NCBI RefSeq assembly: GCF_000507185.2
Contig: NZ_AYTM02000002.1
Coordinates: 519,501-583,500, forward strand
Length of the DNA stretch: 64,000 nucleotides
Reading direction: 5' to 3'
From: Pseudomonas syringae KCTC 12500
GTDB lineage: Bacteria > Pseudomonadota > Gammaproteobacteria > Pseudomonadales > Pseudomonadaceae
Part shown: piece by piece, positions 17,704-27,459 of the stretch
Layout of the letters: every line of letters begins with the position of its first letter
Numbering within the stretch: position 1 is the first letter of the stretch
Notes under the pieces: model-generated
Told to the model about the DNA's origin: nothing
The model's input: only the letters and a program-made list of their open reading frames with translations
Databases searched by the model: none
Program-made: the position numbers and the translations under genes

Positions 17704-19038
17704 GTTTTTTCGCGATAGTAGCTATATCTAAAGGTTCTATATAGCTCATTCACTTAATTGCAGTCAAAACTCATTTCTTTTCCCGACTAATAATTCCCAT
17801 ACATTAATATCACGTAAAGTATCGTGAATGTTTTTTCCTGTAGAAGCTCTAGATTAAAAAAATAGCTCATGACAATCAGTTGGAGCGTCCAGCCTTCCAA
17901 TGGTCAAAGCATTGTGCGATCAAAAAGACCGGCAATCGTGCATGGCTAATTAGTCAATGTGATAAACCCAACAAAATTGTATAAGAGATTTTTTATAAAA
18001 ATAAGCGCCCCCTGCCAGGTTTTTTATAACCAATCAGTCTAAATGGAGTGCAACCTATTTAGTGACTCCCTTGATTGGGCTTTCGGCCGATTCGACCATA
18101 TCGCGAAGCTGAGCATCAGCTAATGCTTCATGGATATTGATTTGCAATGTGCGAATTTTGCACATTGCCTTTCAGAATTTATTTATGCTGGTCGAAAGCG
18201 CTCTTAGCGACCGAGTAGTATGAACCTCAATCGCGCTTGCACTCCTCACGAAGGAGCCTAGATCAGCAAAAACTAATCCCGTCGGGGATGGATCAGAATT
18301 GGAGTAACCGGACTTCTTGACTCAGAGCTGTCAGGATACTCCGAAGAAGGGCAGCAATAGGGCGATTCTGTTGAAAACAGTCGGTCCTTCCAGGCTGGCT
18401 ACGTGCTGACAGCCGAAAACGCGTTTTCTGCGTGCAGCTCCACAAATTCAGCGTCTGGAGACCTCTGCTCAAATTAAAGTGTTCAATCTCAAGCGCGTAT
18501 TTTTTCGCTATGAGAACCATGGCGGTTTTTTTCAACAGTACGGTCAAAAGCGGACATTACAATAAAGTGGTATCACCTTAAACGCCACTGGGATCGGCTT
18601 CTTAAAGCGATAAGTACTAAGCATTGGTTGCTTCGATCTCAGACAAGCTCGCATTCATTACGTTTCGTACTGTAGCACTCTCGAAGTGCCCCTCATGTAT
18701 GCGCTCATTATCTCGCATCCGCTCCTATCGGCTTGTGTCGTTCGTGACACGCTTAGATATCCGCAGCGTGCGCCTTGATTGGGGCCGTTCCATTAGCGAT
18801 GTTGTCAGCACCTATAACACTGCTAGTAACTGAGACAATCCACTGTACACCGTCACGTCGCTTCGAGGTCCGCGCCTTAGAAACCAAGCCCAAGAAGAGA
18901 GAATCTGAATGGTCTTGAAAGCCTGCCTGATGAGATGGTTTTTTCGATCTGACTTGGTTCTAAACCGGCTAAGAATCAAATCAGAGTCTGCTCTGGAGGC
19001 GTTATGAACGGGTCAAAGAACCGTTCATTTAACAGTCA
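17704..19038. other. 1.3-kb gene-poor stretch upstream of recombinase trio
   Basis: I see no gene I would defend. It must hold the trio promoter. A perfect 9-bp inverted repeat (GCAATGTGC / GCACATTGC, 7-base loop) lies at 18144-18168 and could be an operator or hairpin. Minus-strand frames at 18293-18547 and around 18600-18830 have no recognisable family and contain stops or odd composition, suggesting decayed sequence. Confidence 0.4.
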
Positions 19039-19515
19039 CTAGTAATTATTGTTGAGCTGTTGCAGCAAGGCGTCATTTGCTTGATTAATCAAAGTCATCA
19101 AAAAGCCGCTACCTTCCTTGTCAGGATGAACTCTCTGAGAAAGCAGTTTCACTTTTTTCTTGAGTTCTTCCTTGGTAGGTATATTACTGAATCCTAATAC
19201 ATCCAATGGATTAAAATGACTGGCTTGTGGAAAGTTACCGAATTGGCTGCTGAATTTTAGATTATTATTTTCATTCAAAACTTTTTGATGCTCGATTCTC
19301 AAAGCTGTAAGCTCTGCTTGCAGGCGGCCAATCTCCGAGTTTATATTTTGTTTCGCTATTTCTACTGCTCCGTTAGCATTGAAAGCGGAAACATACATCA
19401 GAAAGATATAACCTTGCTCGTGATAGTGACCCTTTTCCCATTCTGTGTTCTGGTTAGCGAATACAGCCAAGAATTCATCATCTTTCTTAAAAATAGCAAA
19501 GTGATAGTACTGCAC
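19039..19515 (-). CDS. Small J-domain (DnaJ-like) protein
   Basis: A 158-residue protein that begins at a GTG (19515) with a full AGGAGG six bases upstream, which decides the start. Residues 50-90 form a coiled coil. Residues 102-155 are a J domain: NPLDVLGFSN, a Lys-rich helix II and the diagnostic HPDK at 130-133, then helix III (LINQANDALLQQL). J domains stimulate the ATPase of DnaK-type chaperones. Here the domain is C-terminal and lacks Gly/Phe and zinc regions, so it is a class C co-chaperone. The N-terminal 50 residues are of unknown fold and probably bind the client. Confidence 0.8.
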   Translation of the reverse strand: MQYYHFAIFKKDDEFLAVFANQNTEWEKGHYHEQGYIFLMYVSAFNANGAVEIAKQNINSEIGRLQAELTALRIEHQKVLNENNNLKFSSQFGNFPQASHFNPLDVLGFSNIPTKEELKKKVKLLSQRVHPDKEGSGFLMTLINQANDALLQQLNNNY

Positions 19516-19718
19516 TCCAACCTCCTAGTGATCTGCCCTTTGATTTTTACTCCATCCCTGAGCTTTATGCTTGGCTTCGGTAACGGATTAACCTTTCCTA
19601 CTCAACGTTTTTGCGGGTAGTTCGTGTCATGTACCACTATGTCACTTGGTCATCGTTCTAGGCAAGACACCATTGTGGTTGGTGGCGTAGCAGCTAGCTG
19701 AGAACGTTATGAACACGT

Positions 19719-20345
19719 TCAGAATGTAGTACGAGGCTCGTTCTTACGATTGGCCTCGGCCTGCTGGTACGTCGCGAGGCTCGATTTGCGTGTGCTCTTG
19801 ATAAATATCGCGGGTCCGCCAAAGCGCATAGCGATCTCGAACAGCTCTGACGTGCGGGTGAGATCGCCCAGCGTCCGATTCCGTAATCGGCTGATGTGAA
19901 CGAACAATTATAGAGGATGAACTCCTCTAACCGGCTGAGATGCTACCACCCGACATAGTCTGCTATTTTTCTCTGCTGCTGTACTAAGCAATCTGACAAG
20001 GGACGTGCGCTGAGCAGCTCGTTCCAGATCCGATTCTTGGATTGTGGTGGCTCGCCCTCAGCAGCTTCTCTTGATAGACATCCACGAATGATTTAGAAGT
20101 CTTCCTCTCGCCAAAGCCATAACCCATAAGCCGCTTTCAAGCAGTCGCAGCCCAAGAGGAGTGAAGTCGCTGCCGCTGGCCATAAGTGCGAGGGCATCGA
20201 GATTCTTGCTGTATTGCAAATCCATTGCGTCAAAGGCCAGTACAGAGTCAATGCCGTGCTTGCCTTACGTCAAAGCGAACTGCTGCATAGGTCGAATAGC
20301 TGATGGGGCCAATGCTCAACAGGCTATCTTTTGTCCGGCCTAACC
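19719..20345 (-). pseudogene. Decayed NYN/OST-HTH (LabA-like) protein gene
   Basis: Fragments on the minus strand align in order with LabA-like NYN proteins, but stops and frameshifts break them. Near 20300-20160: a QQFALT segment, an in-frame TAA, then GKHGIDSVLAFDAMDL and LMASGSDFTPLGLRL, the NYN nuclease core with its acidic residues. Near 20120: a YGFGERKT segment in another frame. Near 19950-19900: a GW-stop-HLSRL segment, then the OST-HTH end TLGDLTRTSELFEI and GGPAIFIK in a third frame. At least one stop in each domain and two or more shifts mean no product. The family binds and cuts RNA. The N-terminal half is not recognisable. Confidence 0.7.
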
Positions 20346-20455
20346 CACGTGCTTGCAGATATCAAAATGCCAGCCTATGCTATCTGGTTTAGGTGGGCGA
20401 CTATCCTCGCACGTCCGTTTGCGACACCATGGATTCTAAAGCATAGGGATTGAAG

Positions 20456-21529
20456 ATGGCGGATGGCTACGATGAGGGCCAGATGGCCTCAGACTGCGTG
20501 CTCGATAACGAGATCGTCAACGTTATTGTTCATACCGTGAGTAAAAGCGACGGCGGCTTCGTCGTCGATGATCGAAAAGAAGTGTTGGAGGTCGGCGAGA
20601 CCGTCCAGCGTCTGATTGATCAGCTGGCGAAAGTCTATGCGGCCAAAACTGGTAAGTCGCACGGCCGTTTTGAAGAGGACACTGATAATTACCCGGTGTC
20701 TAAATTTTTAGAAAGCTACTTTCAAGCCAGTACCAGCGACTTCGTAACTACGACCCTACACATGGTGCAGAGCTTAAGAAAGTCGGTGCAAGGTACAGCG
20801 TCTACTGGTGGCCACGTATTTTTCGCCCATTTCAGACGCACCTCTGACAAAACTGACTTTTTCATCGTTACTATTTTGAACGATGAGCTAGGTGCTGCAC
20901 TCAACAAGTCCAAGGAAGTGGTGGACGCTCTGCACCTTGATATCAAAGGCTTCCGTTTGGCTGGGCGAGTGAATCTGACCAACTGGGCTGAGGGCGGCGA
21001 CAAGTACCTGAGCTTCATTAAAGGGCGCGGACAAGATAAAGTCTCAGACTTCTTCAAGCTGTTTTTGGGGTGCAATAACTCTGTGGCCGCTGTATTGGAG
21101 ACCCAAAAAATTGGAAAAGCCCTAGAGCAATTTTCCCAGTCCAAAGAGATGAGCGAAGAGCAGCGCGAAGAGTTCCTTAGGAACGCCTACTCTATATGCA
21201 AGCGCTACGCAGACAAGGACGTACCATTCGAAGTTAATGCGTTTACAAATGAGCTGTGGCCGGAGTCGCCTGAGGACTTGAGCGGCTTGTTTGAAAGCTC
21301 TGGGCTGGACATTTCGGATGGATTCATTCCGGATAAGCGCTCGCTGCGCAGCCTTATTAAATTCACTGGTGGTTCTAAGAACTGGCGCATAACTTTTGAC
21401 CGTGCAGCCCTCAGTAATGGGGAGATCGAGTTCGACCTGGAGTCTGAGGCACTTGTTATAAAGCAACTGCCGACAGAATTGCTTGCACGCTTAAGAATGG
21501 AAGTTAGTCAAGATGGTAAAGAGGATTAA
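20456..21529 (+). CDS. Nucleoid-associated protein, NdpA/YejK family
   Basis: About 357 residues, matching the 37-kDa nucleoid-associated protein family (PF04245) over its length: FEEDTDNYPVSKFLESYF, STGGHVFFAHFRR, then LDIKGFRLAGRVNLTNW and SFIKGRGQDKVSDFF with FLGC. I prefer ATG 20456, with AGGG about eight bases upstream, over a TTG two codons earlier. The next gene starts 17 bp before this one ends, so they are coupled. Housekeeping copies of this family are solitary chromosomal genes; an island copy tied to a membrane protein is unusual and suggests a two-gene unit. Function beyond DNA association is unknown. Confidence 0.8.
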   Translation: MADGYDEGQMASDCVLDNEIVNVIVHTVSKSDGGFVVDDRKEVLEVGETVQRLIDQLAKVYAAKTGKSHGRFEEDTDNYPVSKFLESYFQASTSDFVTTTLHMVQSLRKSVQGTASTGGHVFFAHFRRTSDKTDFFIVTILNDELGAALNKSKEVVDALHLDIKGFRLAGRVNLTNWAEGGDKYLSFIKGRGQDKVSDFFKLFLGCNNSVAAVLETQKIGKALEQFSQSKEMSEEQREEFLRNAYSICKRYADKDVPFEVNAFTNELWPESPEDLSGLFESSGLDISDGFIPDKRSLRSLIKFTGGSKNWRITFDRAALSNGEIEFDLESEALVIKQLPTELLARLRMEVSQDGKED

Positions 21530-22697
21530 GTTTTCTGATCTGGTTCCTATCTACAGGGCGGTTGAGAGTACCGCAGGTGGCAAACACAGCATCAGAGTGA
21601 CAAATGAATTGTTGCGGGACTCCCTCGTGCAGGCGGTGGATGAGCAAAACGCCGACGAATCAGGTATCACTGTTCTTCAGGGAGACTATAACCACATTAG
21701 CGTGGGTGATGCCTTCGTATTGGATGTTTCACAGCCTCGCGTTGGCCTGGGCATCCTAGCCCCCAATTTCGCAACCTATGTGACGGCCACGACTGGCGCG
21801 CGCGTGAAAGAAAGGGACAACTATTACTTACTCGCAGAGCGTTTTTGCTCAACTGATCAGCCTGCGCTCGTGGTCGTCAATCGGTACCGCCAGGTACTAC
21901 GCTTGGTCAGGCTGCTAGTCGATTCAGCACATTACCTAGACACGCAAAAGGAAGAACTTATTTTCTATAAGGACGGGCGCTTTCTCGTACCGGTCATTTA
22001 CGGTGAGGAAGAAGTAAATTTCCTGAATATCTCAGCATTCGAGCGGCTAGAGAATTTTGTACTGGATCACTATCATCATGAGCAGAAAGTACAAATGCTG
22101 GGTGATAATCTGATCGAGATGTTGGCGTTGACTCCGGAAAAGGAACGCTTCTCTTATTTGGTCAAAAATTTAAGCGAGCTACATCAGCGCATGCAGGCAA
22201 GTTATAATATATTTGCCTCTGATTACACCTACGATAAAGCGATTGCCGAAGTTCATACGTTCAAAGTCGACGCTATTACTAAGGCACACAAAGCCATTTC
22301 CGACATTCAGGCTCAAGTACTCGGCATACCAATAGCGACATTTATTGCCCTTAGTCAGTTAAAAGTAACTTATTACTTGAATGCGCAGTTTGCAGCCAAC
22401 ACCGCAATTTTTGCTGGAGTGATAATTTTTTGCATTTTGCTTGTGGGGTTTCTCGTCAACCAACATGCGACATTACGTACGATAAAATCCGAGGTAAACC
22501 GGCAGCGAAAAATTTTCGAAAAACGTTTTGAAGGTAACCAAGCCGCATACTCAGAAGAACTAAATTCGATTGATAATAGAATATGGTGGCAGTTCTTCGC
22601 TATAGGAACTATTTTTGTACTGGATGCTGCGATGTTGTGTTGGTGCGCTATCTATTATGTGGTTCATACTCGTCCAATTTTTAACTGGCTGTTCTGA
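21513..22697 (+). CDS. Membrane protein paired with the NdpA-like gene
   Basis: A 394-residue protein whose ATG lies 17 bp inside the preceding NdpA-like gene. About 250 soluble N-terminal residues (mixed alpha/beta to about 160) are followed by a helical region (190-290). Transmembrane helices then lie at about 308-330 (NTAIFAGVIIFCILLVGFLV) and 363-385, with a charged coiled-coil loop of about 35 residues between them. I recognise no family. The arrangement, a soluble sensor-like part with two C-terminal membrane helices next to a DNA-associated protein, is reminiscent of abortive-infection pairs in which one subunit senses and the other damages the membrane, but that is inference. Confidence 0.6.
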   Translation: MVKRIKFSDLVPIYRAVESTAGGKHSIRVTNELLRDSLVQAVDEQNADESGITVLQGDYNHISVGDAFVLDVSQPRVGLGILAPNFATYVTATTGARVKERDNYYLLAERFCSTDQPALVVVNRYRQVLRLVRLLVDSAHYLDTQKEELIFYKDGRFLVPVIYGEEEVNFLNISAFERLENFVLDHYHHEQKVQMLGDNLIEMLALTPEKERFSYLVKNLSELHQRMQASYNIFASDYTYDKAIAEVHTFKVDAITKAHKAISDIQAQVLGIPIATFIALSQLKVTYYLNAQFAANTAIFAGVIIFCILLVGFLVNQHATLRTIKSEVNRQRKIFEKRFEGNQAAYSEELNSIDNRIWWQFFAIGTIFVLDAAMLCWCAIYYVVHTRPIFNWLF

Positions 22698-22984
22698 CGT
22701 AAACATATTAACTCTCTCCACTGCTTTGGCGTGTAATACGTAGGATTTTTCTATCCACTAATCAAGGACTAGAACAGCGTAACTCTTCAACTGCTGTAAA
22801 CTACTCAGGACAGATCTGACCAGGCCGGGACCTCCCTTCTAGGGATCGGCAGAGATATGTATCTTCCCGCCATTTGAGCCATCGCCTCATGGGAATGAAG
22901 TTCAGATAGGTAACTATCGACGATGAGGTTATCGGCAATGATCACCTACCAGCCGCTTTCGCAGGTCATCAGAGGAAAAGCAGC

Positions 22985-23235
22985 GCCCAAAGAAATGTGA
23001 AACCCCGAACTTCTCCAGGGCAGAGACTTTGTTGCGTACAAAGGGCTGCGCAGCCTTCAGTCACGCCGATGTGGCTGAAGAGATCGGCATCAAAAAGGCA
23101 AGTATTCATCAACACTTCCCCACCAAAGAAGGTTTGGCGATTTCCATCGTCGAGAGCTATTTATTCCGATTCAAGGGTCAGCTCGAATCCATAAATGTCG
23201 AAAATACCGACGCTTCTCTCGTAACCGGCAGTGCA
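22985..23235 (+). pseudogene. TetR-family regulator, N-terminal fragment
   Basis: A plus-strand frame reads NFSRAETLLRTKGCAAFSHADVAEEIG, then KKASIHQHFPTKEGLAISIVESY: the complete TetR DNA-binding helix-turn-helix. No proper start is present upstream, and TetR-like sequence stops after about 75 residues, where normal proteins run to 190-200. The frame then runs into the 3' end of the convergent gene. It is a remnant. The 280 bases before it hold no gene I can support. Confidence 0.65.
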
Positions 23236-23269
23236 ATAATAGCCGCTGCCGACACGAAGCTATTAATTT

Positions 23270-23965
23270 TCAATCCCAAAAACGCAGGCTGTGGTTATTC
23301 AATCCTCCACCGTACGTGCTTAGCTTCGCGTTGAACTGAGCTGGAATGTCATAGCCACTCCCGCCCTGCTTGAAAAAATCTTTCACCGAATGTAGAGCCA
23401 ATCGGCGAAGGTGATCCCACTCACTGTAAAGTTCCATCTCCCTCTTCCTAGCCTCAGATGCTAGGCTCTGCTTCCTTTTAGGTGGATAAGAAAGGTCGGA
23501 GGATGTAGTCGAGTATTGGTGAATGAATTTAACGCCGCCATAGATCCAAGGATCGCTGATCTCTACACGCCAGCGGTAGCTGATCGACATTGACAGATTA
23601 CTGCTAGAGCCGAAAGGCTGCATGACATAATCGTCTATAAAAAAGAACAAGCCTTCTTTCTCTTCCCTTTCGACTCTTTGTTGCATCTGTTGTACAGATG
23701 AAATCAATGCACCTCCTGCACGACGCACATCCATTTCCGTGTTTGCCCGTTTCTTTACTGACTTGGCTTTTGCATGTCCTGACAGCGCTCGTTCGAAAGC
23801 TCTCAGCTGCGTGGCTACGTAATCCCCACAAGCTTCCAGGTGTAACTCTCTCAGAGCGCTTGGATCTTCGTTATACAAGCTTTGATCGACCAGTTTATAC
23901 AAGCTGTCGATACCCACAGCTTTTATGCACTCCTGCTGTTCAGGAGGGAGATTGATCTCACTCAT
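23270..23965 (-). CDS. Hypothetical protein
   Basis: A 231-residue protein I do not recognise. I place the start at the second ATG (23965), which has AAGGA five bases upstream; another ATG is two codons earlier. Residues 1-120 are helical and charged, including a Lys/Arg-rich stretch near 70. Residues 110-165 look like a beta-rich segment with many aromatic residues, and the end is Gly/Asn-rich. There is no signal peptide or membrane helix. It lies on the same strand as and downstream of the Septu-like pair, about 150 bp away, and may be an accessory gene of that unit or unrelated cargo. Confidence 0.5.
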   Translation of the reverse strand: MSEINLPPEQQECIKAVGIDSLYKLVDQSLYNEDPSALRELHLEACGDYVATQLRAFERALSGHAKAKSVKKRANTEMDVRRAGGALISSVQQMQQRVEREEKEGLFFFIDDYVMQPFGSSSNLSMSISYRWRVEISDPWIYGGVKFIHQYSTTSSDLSYPPKRKQSLASEARKREMELYSEWDHLRRLALHSVKDFFKQGGSGYDIPAQFNAKLSTYGGGLNNHSLRFWD

Positions 23966-24113
23966 TTTCATCCTTGTTCAGCCATCCACGACCTGGCTGG
24001 TAGTTTTTTGGATCAAAGGCTTGCTATTAATTGTCCGAACTGAGCCTTACAAATGGCAGGCTTGGTGCATTCAGTACTAGCACTTGACCAGTCGCTTCAC
24101 CGATTTTATCAAA

Positions 24114-24986
24114 TCAGTACGCGTTCGCTGGAAGGCGGTTGCGAATCAAGCGATAGCCTTCTACACAGAACCAATCCGAGTCTCTCAGCCCTTCATGCAA
24201 CGCTGTTCTCCACGAATTTGAGTCTCGCGCCTGGCATGACTGAAACTGGATCTCTAAATGCTGGCGAACCCCATCGGGCCCTGCTGCGGCGCCTAATAAT
24301 TCCAGCCCATAAGACATATCGGCCAGTTCACTAGCAGCTTGGGCGACATATAGCTCAGCTAAGCCCATCACGGCGAAATGATTTATTACTCGCGCTGTGA
24401 GCACCTCATCCCAAGCTCTCGCGGCGCGAATATCAAATGACACTGTAGGAGGAGTAGAGGGTTGGATATCAGCAATTAGCCAGCGCTCATTGCCGAGGTC
24501 ATCGAAGTATGGGTGTAGAGTCTGATCCTCCGCCTTTGTAGGAACGCTGGCCAGCTTACGTTTGTTGCAGTCCGAGCAGGCGGGAATAAGGTTGGCAGGC
24601 GTGAGATTGAGCGCAGGAAAACGAGACTGGGGGAGATAGTGGTCAACCGTCGCGACAATTCGTTGCCCGCATAGCGGGCAGAGGCCGAATTCAGGAGCCA
24701 TCCTGATACGGTCATAGAAAGTCCGTGACAGCGTGCCCTGACGCGCAAAATGACTTTTATAGATAACGCCCATGAGTGCAGCATCAATCGCTGGGGTCAC
24801 ACCGAGGCTTGGGAGTATCCGGTATAGCTGGCCGGGAGGGCCAAGCTCCAGATACTCGGCTTCGCATCTCTGTATCGTCGGTAGAGCTTCAGTGAGAGCT
24901 TGGGCACGTTGAGGGATGGTAATACCCTCAACACAGGCGTGAACCGTATCAGTCGCATGCATAGCGGGTGGTCGAAGTCTTTTCAT
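24114..24986 (-). CDS. ptuB: HNH endonuclease, Septu PtuB-like
   Basis: A 290-residue protein with an HNH/zinc-finger nuclease core: CPLC at 103-106, VDHYLP at 114-119 with the catalytic His, and ACSDCNKRK at 136-144. Its ATG overlaps the stop of the ATPase gene by one base (TGATG), so the two proteins are made together. In the Septu defence system PtuB is an HNH nuclease that assembles with the PtuA ATPase and cuts phage or tRNA/DNA targets when triggered. Size and order match Septu. Retron-linked versions also exist, but no reverse transcriptase is near. Confidence 0.75.
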   Translation of the reverse strand: MKRLRPPAMHATDTVHACVEGITIPQRAQALTEALPTIQRCEAEYLELGPPGQLYRILPSLGVTPAIDAALMGVIYKSHFARQGTLSRTFYDRIRMAPEFGLCPLCGQRIVATVDHYLPQSRFPALNLTPANLIPACSDCNKRKLASVPTKAEDQTLHPYFDDLGNERWLIADIQPSTPPTVSFDIRAARAWDEVLTARVINHFAVMGLAELYVAQAASELADMSYGLELLGAAAGPDGVRQHLEIQFQSCQARDSNSWRTALHEGLRDSDWFCVEGYRLIRNRLPANAY

Positions 24987-26551
24987 CAGTTGCCCCTACC
25001 CGCGACCAAACTCCGTGCCAGCGCTTGCGCTTCTACCCCTAGCTGACCTCCAAAGTGATGGTCAACGCCCGCATAGGTAATACCGGGTCGTCGAGCAGCA
25101 GCAGCTACCAGCTTATGGAAGCCAGATTGACTTACTTCCAGGCCGAATACCTCCCGAGTCAGTACCCCTGCGCTCTCCCCAAACGTTTCAATAGAAGGCC
25201 GCTCAACCGTAGATTGGGTGCGCGTCCTGCGGAGCATCCAAACGCAGCTTCGGGGGACCTCCTGTAACACCACAGGTGAGTGAGTCGAAAGCAGAGCAAC
25301 GCCATTTCGTGCTACCAACAGATCGGCGACTGTACGTATGAATGCAGCGAGCAAAGGCGGATGCAGATGCCCCTCAGGCTCGTCTAAAACGACCAGAGTT
25401 CGCTCATCCACCAACTCGACGAGGCGCGTCGCAGTGAGCAGCACTATTGCATGGCCAGAGCTTAACAAACCGAAAAAGCGGGTTGCTCGCTCTTTCCATT
25501 CAAAACCGCCTTCGATCAGCTGCTCCACGCCTGTTTCGCCAAAAAGCGGGTCCGTAGACAGCGTTGCCACAGCGGTGAGCCAGCGTGAGCGACGAGGTTC
25601 GGCTTGGCAGCGCTCAAGGCTTGCAACGAAATCCTGAGCCAGATCAGCAGCGCTCTTGAGCACATCGACAACATTTCCTTGGTCGTCTGTTCTCTGAGAC
25701 CGCAGCCCTACAAAAGTCGCTGGCGTTCGCTGGAATGCAATAGATGGCAGTTCGAACGAGTCGAAAGCGCTAAAGGATACAGAGACCAAGCCTGAGAAGG
25801 TCCACTCGTCTTGATTCACACCGAGCCGCTGCAAAATCCCCCTAGGTGCACCTTGGCTATCCCGTTCCAATAGTGTGTTGATGATGCCCTGAATACATCG
25901 TGTTTTGCCAACGCCGTTGCGCCCCACCAGAACATGCAGGTTCGTTGGAGGCACAGCATCTGGGATGACCTGGAATTGCATTACGGCGGGTGCCAGCGGC
26001 GGTAGCCCGTTCGCCTCCGCAGGTGCTGACGGGAAAGTGTACTGAAACTCGAACCGAGTCAACTCGGGGTTTCCATGCGCGAGTCGATTCAAACGGTTTC
26101 GAACGTTGGGTTCATGGATGGATCGCAAGATCGACTCAGACATAACCAGCTCAGCCAGATGTCGCTCAAGGATCTCAAGGTTGAAGGCACAGTCGCACAG
26201 TGCTCTTAGAATCGTGATGCCCAGGCCATTGGGTAAAGATCGAAGTGTCGAGTAGTAGTCTTCATCTTGGCCAAGGGAAAAGAACTGGCGCTCATCCAGC
26301 TCAACAAAGGCGTTGGGAATCCCTGGGGTCCGGTTGCCGGGAGGAATATCTGCACCGGCAGGAGCGGGAAGCAAGCCTGCTTGGCCTATTTTAACGGAAC
26401 CCACCCTGTGGCGAATGGAGCGAACATCAAACACGAACAGCGTGAACATCGTCCGAAACTTAAACCAGTCATCCCAATGATCGACGACCAAGTAAGCGCA
26501 GTTCGTCCCATGCTGAGGTAGCTGCTGCCCTGCGCCCAATACAGTAAACAT
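24986..26551 (-). CDS. ptuA: AAA/ABC ATPase, Septu PtuA-like
   Basis: A 521-residue ATPase. Walker A GRNGVGKT is at 210-217, a LLSSGHAIV signature at 362-370, Walker B TLVVLDEPEGHLHP at 385-398 and the switch His in STHSP at 422-426. The long N-terminal 200 residues before the P-loop are a feature of PtuA. It starts at an ATG with GAGG about nine bases upstream and directly precedes the HNH gene. PtuA binds ATP as the sensor of the Septu complex and keeps PtuB silent until ATP falls. All nucleotide-binding motifs look intact. Confidence 0.75.
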   Translation of the reverse strand: MFTVLGAGQQLPQHGTNCAYLVVDHWDDWFKFRTMFTLFVFDVRSIRHRVGSVKIGQAGLLPAPAGADIPPGNRTPGIPNAFVELDERQFFSLGQDEDYYSTLRSLPNGLGITILRALCDCAFNLEILERHLAELVMSESILRSIHEPNVRNRLNRLAHGNPELTRFEFQYTFPSAPAEANGLPPLAPAVMQFQVIPDAVPPTNLHVLVGRNGVGKTRCIQGIINTLLERDSQGAPRGILQRLGVNQDEWTFSGLVSVSFSAFDSFELPSIAFQRTPATFVGLRSQRTDDQGNVVDVLKSAADLAQDFVASLERCQAEPRRSRWLTAVATLSTDPLFGETGVEQLIEGGFEWKERATRFFGLLSSGHAIVLLTATRLVELVDERTLVVLDEPEGHLHPPLLAAFIRTVADLLVARNGVALLSTHSPVVLQEVPRSCVWMLRRTRTQSTVERPSIETFGESAGVLTREVFGLEVSQSGFHKLVAAAARRPGITYAGVDHHFGGQLGVEAQALARSLVAGRGN

Positions 26552-27187
26552 CCGTTTTTACCTCACACAGTCCACAGGTCTTACGCCGATCCAGCGCTAG
26601 GGCAAATGCCTTAAGCAGCACAACAAAACCACCCGCTAGCCGACCTCCGCACAGCGGCTCAGTAGACTGAGGAAACCGGAGCGTTAAACGTGCTAGGAGT
26701 TGGGTTGCTTTGGCCGCATCAAGGCTGTTGGCGCTTCAAAAAAGGCTTTTTGCCACCACTTCCATATTAAGCAGCATTCGACCACATTTAACAACTCTGG
26801 GAAGCCCCTTTGCAAAAGGTTCTGACCTGCATTCGGAGTGGCGCCTGAGCCGTCCGACTAACTCGGTTTGTCGCTCCAAAGCCGCGTCTAAAATGCAGAA
26901 ACTTAGCACTAGTGCCGATCAACAGATTTGGTGGCGATAGCGTATCTCTGACGACTGGCTGCTTTCGGCCAAGGGTGTTAAAAACGCGCAGATGCACTGC
27001 CGGCGCGCAGTGCCTGTGGCCGCTGATGCAGAATTGAGCTAGGTGTCGGAATTTCACTGCCCCGAGCTTCCACTTCTTAAAGCGTTAGCCGTTTTGACTT
27101 TGGGCTGAATGCTCATGAGCAACGCTAACTGGGCAGCAGGGTCAGTTCTGCATCAGCGATAACATCCAGACTTAATAATGGTCGGCA
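26552..27187. other. Gene-free stretch upstream of Septu-like operon
   Basis: About 640 bases. It must contain the ptuA promoter. An 89-codon minus frame (26788-27057) has no recognisable family and I do not call it. I see no tRNA, terminator or clear repeat. Confidence 0.4.
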
Positions 27188-27454
27188 CTACCCTCTTGCA
27201 TCTCTTCCTGGTTCGTCCTCATCGACACGGACTCGCCAGTAGCGATCAGGCCTGACCCACACAACAGTAGCATCTGTGAGCTTTCGAAATGAGGTCAGCA
27301 CATGCCTTCCCAGAACCTGATTCCCGTCAGCATTTTCTACCAAAAGGCCTTCCTGATTATTTTTAACCAAAAAGTCTACGACGTCGTCTTGGTAGACACA
27401 TGACTCATTTCGAATCTTTTCCAGCATCCAAAGCGCAACGGAATCTGGAGTCAT
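27188..27454 (-). CDS. Small conserved protein, DUF6953-like
   Basis: An 88-residue protein beginning at an ATG with GAGGAG about eight bases upstream, five bases after the stop of the preceding gene. The pattern VALWMLEKI, YQDDVVDFLV, VLTSFRKLT and VVWVRPDRYWR fits a small winged-helix-like family (DUF6953) common near mobile elements. The role is unknown. It forms a two-gene unit with the YodC-like gene. Confidence 0.65.
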   Translation of the reverse strand: MTPDSVALWMLEKIRNESCVYQDDVVDFLVKNNQEGLLVENADGNQVLGRHVLTSFRKLTDATVVWVRPDRYWRVRVDEDEPGRDARG

Positions 27455-27459
27455 CGCCG

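Noticed and set aside
18293..18547. 84-codon minus-strand frame
   Set aside because: No recognisable family, no RBS and odd composition.
24114..26551. Retron with ATPase/HNH effectors
   Set aside because: No reverse transcriptase or msr/msd-like region is nearby, so a plain Septu pair is simpler.
26788..27057. 89-codon minus-strand frame upstream of ptuA
   Set aside because: No family recognised and composition unlike the flanking genes.
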